From assembly GCA_963845425.1 (NCBI GenBank), contig CAWJSC010000002.1:248001-312000 (forward strand): a stretch of 64,000 nt of DNA, given 5' to 3'. A program made the translations under genes and the position numbers. Shown here piece by piece: positions 59,889-64,000 of the stretch; position 1 is the stretch's first letter; each line of letters starts with the position of its first letter. The notes beneath the pieces are model-generated. The model was not told the origin of the DNA. It did no database searches and saw only the letters and a list, made by a program, of their open reading frames with translations. This stretch comes from DATDAH01 sp963845425. GTDB taxonomy: Bacteria > Actinomycetota > Acidimicrobiia > Acidimicrobiales > DATDAH01.

Positions 59889-60679
59889 TCATCGAGCTCT
59901 GCGGCGTGCCCGGCGCCGGCAAGTCGACCATCGCCCAGGAACTCGTCAATGAGCTGCACAGCCTGGGCCGGGCCGCCTCGTTACCGCTCGAGGAGGTCTC
60001 CCCGCGACGGCCGCGCTCGCGACGGTTGCGCCGCAAGCTCCGACGCGCCGCCGTGGAGGCGGCCGGCCACCCCCTGGCATCGGCCAGGACCGTCCGGGCA
60101 GTCATGCGCTCGCGACAGCCGACCCGGCGCGATGTGGCGATCCGGTCCCTCAACTGGCTCGTGCTCCGGGCCGCGATGCGGCGGGCGAGCACCATGGCGG
60201 GGTTCCACATCATCGATCAAGGCCTCGTGCAAGAGCTCTGCTCCCTCGGCTTCGCCGGCGACGCCGGGTCGGCCATCGATGTCGCCGATCCCGGCGTGGG
60301 GCTGCTCGCGCCGGATCTCATCCTCGTCGTCGAGGTCGAGCTCGGGCTGGCCGACCAGCGCCTCGCGGCCCGACCCGGTCGGGAGAGCCGAGTGGAAGGT
60401 GACGGCGTGGATCGCCGACACGAGCTCGAGCGCCAGGCCGAGTTGGTCGAGGAGCTGCTCGCTGCATGGATGGAGCGCTTCGGTGAGCGGATCCCGACGA
60501 CGGCGAAACGCATCGCCAACGGACGTCATCCCCTCGACGTCGCGGCGCTGGTGGCCTCGCTGCGCCAGGGACGGCCGGGCCAACGAGGGGCCGAGGACAG
60601 GAGCGAACCCGAGGATCGGCGCGGCGCCCTGAGGGTGGCGACACCGGCACAATCCTCGGTCGGCTCACCGACGACCTGA
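59885..60679 (+). CDS. P-loop kinase-like protein of the polysaccharide operon
   Basis: 264 residues. Walker A is IIELCGVPGAGKSTIAQELV (GVPGAGKS at 7-14). A basic stretch with many Arg follows (about 40-100), then FHIIDQGLVQELCSLGF, where Asp-Gln may take the place of the DR(Y) motif, and PDLILVVEVELGLADQRLAA, a strand and lid pattern of small-molecule kinases. The last 40 residues are charged and disordered. The substrate is unknown. GTG 59885 overlaps the GT-kinase stop (GTGA). Adjacent kinase-fold genes suggest phosphorylation steps on the sugar or lipid carrier. Confidence 0.72.
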   Translation: MIIELCGVPGAGKSTIAQELVNELHSLGRAASLPLEEVSPRRPRSRRLRRKLRRAAVEAAGHPLASARTVRAVMRSRQPTRRDVAIRSLNWLVLRAAMRRASTMAGFHIIDQGLVQELCSLGFAGDAGSAIDVADPGVGLLAPDLILVVEVELGLADQRLAARPGRESRVEGDGVDRRHELERQAELVEELLAAWMERFGERIPTTAKRIANGRHPLDVAALVASLRQGRPGQRGAEDRSEPEDRRGALRVATPAQSSVGSPTT

Positions 60680-60733
60680 GGTTGTCCATCTCGGCGAAGA
60701 GCGGCACGACCCCGACCTGAGTAGAAAGGCGTC

Positions 60734-62095
60734 ATGGAGCTGACCGAAGCGGTACAACGAATCCTGCGACACGCGCGCCTGATCGCCCTCGTCGTCGGCG
60801 TTTGTCTGTCGATCCCTCTCCTCCTCTCCTTGCGTAGCGAGGACGCCTACGTGGCGTCGGCCCGCATGAACTTCGGACCCGACCCGACCAGCGCTGAGGA
60901 GGCGGCGGCAATGGTCGACACGGCGGAGGCCATCATCACCAGCCCGGGCGATGTCGAGGCTGCGCTCGCTGCGCTCTCCGTCGACCGCGACCCCGCCCTC
61001 GTCGTGGATCAGATCGGCGTCGAGTCGGTCGGCGTCTCCGGCGTGCTCGTCCTCTCCGTGAGCGACCCGGATCCCGAGGTCGCGACGGCCCTGGCCAACG
61101 GCCTCGCTCAACAGCTCGTGACCTCTCGCCGCGAGGCGCTCATCGGCCCGATGGAAGACCGCTTGGCGCAGCTCGACGACGAGCTCGCCGCGGTCGGTGA
61201 GGACATCGACGCCATCACCGAGAGCACGCAAGACGCGGGGGCCAACATCGACACCCTCCGCTTGCGACTCGACGAGGCGCTGAGTCGTCAGAGCGACATC
61301 CGGGCCGAGCGCGACAGCTTGAGCGAGACCCTCGACGCCGCACCGAGGCCCGCCCTCCTCGACCCGGCGACGGCCCCGAGCCAACCGGAATCATCGGGGC
61401 TCCCGGCTGACATGGTCGTCGCCGGCCTGCTCGGGCTGATCTTGGGTGTCGCCCTGGCTGCGGTCATCGAAGCGCTACGCCCCTCGATCGTGAGCGGCGA
61501 TGCCTTGGCCCGCGTCCTCGGCGCGCCGGTCCTCGGACGGGTCCCGAACCCGGCGCAACGGCACGCCGATCCCAGTGACCCGTTGGTGACCCTTCAGCTC
61601 GGGCTGGCCGCCACCAGCGCCCGCCTCGACGTCGTCCACCTCACCAGTGTCGGCCCCGAGGTCGATCTCGTTCGTCTGGCGGGCAAGCTTCAGACGGCGG
61701 TGCCGAACCTGGCCATCGAGGTGGTCGGTACCGACCCCGAGGAGCCGCCCCGGCCCGGGTCGCGGTCCCATCGGGCGCGTCACGGCCTCGTCGTCGTCGC
61801 TCCCGAGGTGCTGCCGCGGGACGCGCTCAGCGAGTTGGAGCACCTCTTGGTCCTCACCCAGTGGCCGCTCGTCGGGATCATCAACTACCCGAGCACACTC
61901 TGGGCGCACTACCACATCCGTCAGGACGCCCGTACGCGTCGGACCCGCGCTCGGGGGGGCGTGTTCCGCCGACGCCGACGAACCGCACAGCCGGTGACCT
62001 CGTCGGAGTCCCAATCGAATCGTCGGCATGCCACCCACCCTCGTCCGGTCGCCCGAGAGACGTTGGCGCCGTCGGGGCCTCAAGCGAAGTCCTGA
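60734..62095 (+). CDS. Wzz-like polysaccharide chain-length/co-polymerase protein
   Basis: 453 residues. Helix one is ARLIALVVGVCLSIPLLLSL (about 14-33), followed by an extracytoplasmic domain with coiled coil (EDRLAQLDDELAAVGEDIDA, then LRLRLDEALSRQSDIRAERD), and helix two MVVAGLLGLILGVALAAVIE near 230. The cytoplasmic part of about 200 residues has a vestigial Rossmann-like fold (LDVVHLTSVGPEVDLVRLAG) with no Walker A, so it is not an active tyrosine kinase, and the end is Arg-rich. It should set chain length with the Wzy-like protein. ATG 60734 follows AGAAAGG. Confidence 0.8.
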   Translation: MELTEAVQRILRHARLIALVVGVCLSIPLLLSLRSEDAYVASARMNFGPDPTSAEEAAAMVDTAEAIITSPGDVEAALAALSVDRDPALVVDQIGVESVGVSGVLVLSVSDPDPEVATALANGLAQQLVTSRREALIGPMEDRLAQLDDELAAVGEDIDAITESTQDAGANIDTLRLRLDEALSRQSDIRAERDSLSETLDAAPRPALLDPATAPSQPESSGLPADMVVAGLLGLILGVALAAVIEALRPSIVSGDALARVLGAPVLGRVPNPAQRHADPSDPLVTLQLGLAATSARLDVVHLTSVGPEVDLVRLAGKLQTAVPNLAIEVVGTDPEEPPRPGSRSHRARHGLVVVAPEVLPRDALSELEHLLVLTQWPLVGIINYPSTLWAHYHIRQDARTRRTRARGGVFRRRRRTAQPVTSSESQSNRRHATHPRPVARETLAPSGPQAKS

Positions 62096-62109
62096 GCGCC
62101 GCGACACCC

Positions 62110-63450
62110 ATGCCTGGTCCACCTCCGCTCGAGGACCAGCGCCGACCGGCGGTGCGGAGCGCCGTGGCGCTCGGCCGTCCTGGACCGGATCGCCTTCCGC
62201 TCGCCGTGGTCGGAGCGGGCGTGGCGATGCTCCCCCTGCTGAACCCCAAGGGGCCGGTGAACACCGGACCCGTCGACCTCCTGCTCGGGGCCGGGATCCT
62301 GATGGTCGCGCTCTGGGCCGGCACCACGCGGGCCCGGATCCACGTCCCGTACGCCGTTCCCGTCGCGGGGCTCATCGTGGCCGGCTTGATCGCGGCGATG
62401 GCCGGCAGTGAGCCGATCGCCGGCGTGGGTGCGGTCGTGCAGGAGGCCTTCCTGCTCGCGTGGTGCGCGGCGGTCACGACCATCTGCCGTACCCCACAGG
62501 CCCTGCGGTTCGTCGTGCGCACATGGTGCGTGAGTGCGACGGTCTGGGCCGTCGTCCTGGTGCTGTCGGCGGCCAGCGGCCAAACCCAGATGCCCGGCGG
62601 CAGAGGCGGGTATGGGGACCGGGCCCGGCTCTGGTTCGACCACCCCAACCTGGCCGGCAACTACTTCGTGATCTCCCTCTTCGTCGTCCTGGCGACCCGA
62701 TACCCGAGGCGACCGGTCGCTCGGGCCTTCGCGGTCGTCGCCCTCCTCGCCGCCATGCTCCTGGCCGGGTCGAACACCGCGCTGTTGTGCCTGCCGGTCG
62801 GCGGCCTGATCATCGTCTTTCTGCGGGTCCGCAGCCGGAGCAGCTCCGCCTCCGCCCTTGCCCTCGTCCTCTGCCTCGTCCTGGCCGGCGGCGCGGTGTG
62901 GACGTTCGTCGGCCAGTCGGCCCTGGACAGCGTCCAGTCGACCGACAACTCGGTCCTGCGCTACTCCGTCGCCCGCAGCTCTCGTAGTGCCGGCGGGCGA
63001 GAGTCCCTGTTCTCCTCCTCATACCAACTGTTCCGCGAGAGCAACTTCATCGGCATCGGCCCGTCGTCGACCGAGGAGGCCCTCGCGGCGTCGGGGTCGA
63101 ACCTCGTGAAGGAAGCGCACAACGACTACCTCGGCACGCTCGTCGAGCGAGGGCCACTCGGGATCATTGCGCTCCTGGCCCTCATGGGCGCGGTAGTCGT
63201 ACGCGTCATCAGCGCCCAGCACTTGTCGCCGGAATGGGCGTCGGTCGTCCCCAACCCCGCCGCCCTCGCCGCAGCCGCGGTGGCATTCGCGCTCACCGCG
63301 TTGACCCACGAGGTGCTGCACTATCGGCACTTCTGGACCTACCTCGCCGTGCTCGGGGCATTGCACCTCGCCCGGGAGGACGATCCCGAGCTCGGGGCCG
63401 GCTCGCGGTCGTCGCCGGAGTTCGCTCCCGAGCGGCGCGATGGTTCCTGA
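62110..63450 (+). CDS. O-antigen ligase/Wzy-family polymerase
   Basis: 446 residues, about eleven membrane helices. The Wzy_C/ligase signature region is RLWFDHPNLAGNYFVISLFV, then MLLAGSNTALLCLPVGGLII; the large outer loop holds FRESNFIGIGPSSTEE and EAHNDYLGTLVERGPLGIIA, the conserved (H)NxxL and GxxG parts of these enzymes. It joins polysaccharide repeat units or ligates them to a carrier. ATG 62110 is 14 bp after the Wzz-like stop. The long frame upstream is out of register with a real gene. It overlaps the flippase start by 11 bases. Confidence 0.85.
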   Translation: MPGPPPLEDQRRPAVRSAVALGRPGPDRLPLAVVGAGVAMLPLLNPKGPVNTGPVDLLLGAGILMVALWAGTTRARIHVPYAVPVAGLIVAGLIAAMAGSEPIAGVGAVVQEAFLLAWCAAVTTICRTPQALRFVVRTWCVSATVWAVVLVLSAASGQTQMPGGRGGYGDRARLWFDHPNLAGNYFVISLFVVLATRYPRRPVARAFAVVALLAAMLLAGSNTALLCLPVGGLIIVFLRVRSRSSSASALALVLCLVLAGGAVWTFVGQSALDSVQSTDNSVLRYSVARSSRSAGGRESLFSSSYQLFRESNFIGIGPSSTEEALAASGSNLVKEAHNDYLGTLVERGPLGIIALLALMGAVVVRVISAQHLSPEWASVVPNPAALAAAAVAFALTALTHEVLHYRHFWTYLAVLGALHLAREDDPELGAGSRSSPEFAPERRDGS

Positions 63451-64000
63451 CCCGACGGCCGCCTCCTCGCGACGCGAGGGGTCCACGGCGGGGCGGATGG
63501 CGGCCAATTCGACCTGGCAGATGGTCTCCTTCGCGGCCCGGGCGGTCTCGGGCCTGGGGGCCGTCGTGCTCATCGCCCGGTCGGGCGGCCCGCAGGCCCT
63601 CGGTACCTTCCAGTTCGCGCTGGTGCTCACCAGCTTCCTGCCGTACTACTTCGGGCTCCCCAGCCTGCTCACCCGCGAGGTGGCGCGCCGCCCGGAGGAG
63701 GGCCGGACATGGGTCGAAGGCGGGACGCTGATCGCGCTGGCGGCAGGGGCGGGCTTCAGCGTGGCGCTCGCCGTGGGCGCTCGAGCAGTGGGCGCATCCC
63801 CCGAGACCGCCGTCGCGGTGGCACTGGCCAGCATCGGCATGGCCTTCGACGGCGTGGCCCGAGTCGAGTTCGCGGCCTTCTGGGCGTGGGAGCGGATGAG
63901 CCTGGAGGCCTTCGTCACCGTGGTGCAGGAGGCGGTGTTCCTCGCCGCCGTGGCCAGCGTCGTCTGGGCGGGCGGTGGCGCCACCGGCGCGCTGCTCGCC
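63440..64000 (+). CDS. Wzx-like polysaccharide flippase (3' partial)
   Basis: The frame opens with ATG 63440 and is still open at the window end (187 codons). After about 20 polar residues come the MOP-superfamily pattern MAANSTWQMVSFAARAVSGL, GAVVLIARSGGPQALGTFQF and YYFGLPSLLTREVARRPEEG, as in Wzx/MATE-type flippases (PST family), then four more hydrophobic segments. It should move the lipid-linked unit across the membrane for the Wzy-like enzyme. ATG 63497 is an alternative start. Overlap of 11 bases with the polymerase gene. Confidence 0.82.
   Translation, partial: MVPDPTAASSRREGSTAGRMAANSTWQMVSFAARAVSGLGAVVLIARSGGPQALGTFQFALVLTSFLPYYFGLPSLLTREVARRPEEGRTWVEGGTLIALAAGAGFSVALAVGARAVGASPETAVAVALASIGMAFDGVARVEFAAFWAWERMSLEAFVTVVQEAVFLAAVASVVWAGGGATGALLA

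Noticed and set aside
1..64000. tRNA, rRNA, riboswitch or prophage signals
   Set aside because: No cloverleaf, conserved rRNA segment, known riboswitch core, integrase or phage structural gene was recognised by eye; a covariance-model search would be needed to exclude them.

Overview
The window is high-GC DNA with dense coding on both strands, GTG starts, many 1- or 4-base start/stop overlaps (ATGA, GTGA, TGATG), a DUF222/HNH gene, two luciferase-like oxidoreductases, two large MMPL transporters and thiolase/OB-fold/CaiB acyl-CoA genes. This points to an Actinomycetota chromosome. An Acidimicrobiia-like lineage (Iamia/Ilumatobacter type) is a guess from gene content only. No rRNA, tRNA, CRISPR array, prophage or insertion sequence was recognised.

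Layout. 1-9.9 kb: the end of an LpqC-like esterase lipoprotein, an MMPL transporter whose C-terminus reads into a repeat, an XRE-cupin regulator divergent from an EamA permease, a DUF1214-like/sulfotransferase pair, and an ABC-F ATPase. 9.95-14.6 kb: a near-perfect 47-bp palindrome, two MFS genes, then aguA-aguB (agmatine to putrescine). 14.6-23.6 kb: two LLM oxidoreductases, an FAD dehydrogenase, DUF1269 and SDR/DUF2867 proteins, and a coupled minus-strand run of ABC-F, small membrane protein, DUF454 and pirin. 23.7-29.4 kb: an HNH gene behind a clear leaderless-type promoter, a 460-bp repeat-rich gap, then a minus-strand run (GerMN/Gmad2 lipoprotein, P-type ATPase, VOC protein) in which the last two are broken by single-base indels.

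29.5-37 kb: arcA and arcC (arginine deiminase and carbamate kinase, with no arcB or arcD), a membrane-anchored hydrolase, an ABC-2 exporter pair, a secreted M15-like/FG-GAP protein and thymidine kinase. 37-45.4 kb: a second MMPL transporter, an OmpR-type two-component pair, a three-gene operon (short acidic-tailed peptide, Pro-rich one-helix protein, ferric-reductase-like haem protein) with a CCTGAAG-repeat operator upstream, an alpha/beta hydrolase and an MFS gene. 45.4-50.7 kb: acyl-CoA synthetase, then a coupled beta-phosphoglucomutase-like HAD and GH65 phosphorylase, which together should turn an alpha-glucoside into glucose 6-phosphate, and a PPOX-fold protein.

50.8-55.6 kb: a coupled operon of two thiolase-fold proteins and a double DUF35 protein, headed by a 190-bp remnant of a CaiB gene, divergent from an intact CaiB gene; then a 57-residue Cys-rich small protein. 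55.7 kb to the end: a surface-polysaccharide locus with a nucleotidyltransferase/degenerate-kinase protein facing an operon of sugar-phosphate transferase (frameshifted), GT4-kinase fusion, P-loop kinase, Wzz-like, O-antigen-ligase/Wzy-like and Wzx-like flippase (cut by the window end). Three kinase-fold proteins, one fused to a glycosyltransferase, make this the most unusual locus.

Single-base frameshifts cluster at 22.1-28.3 kb, with one more at 57.6 kb. Motifs on both sides of each shift are intact, so recent decay and assembly error are both possible and cannot be separated from sequence alone.
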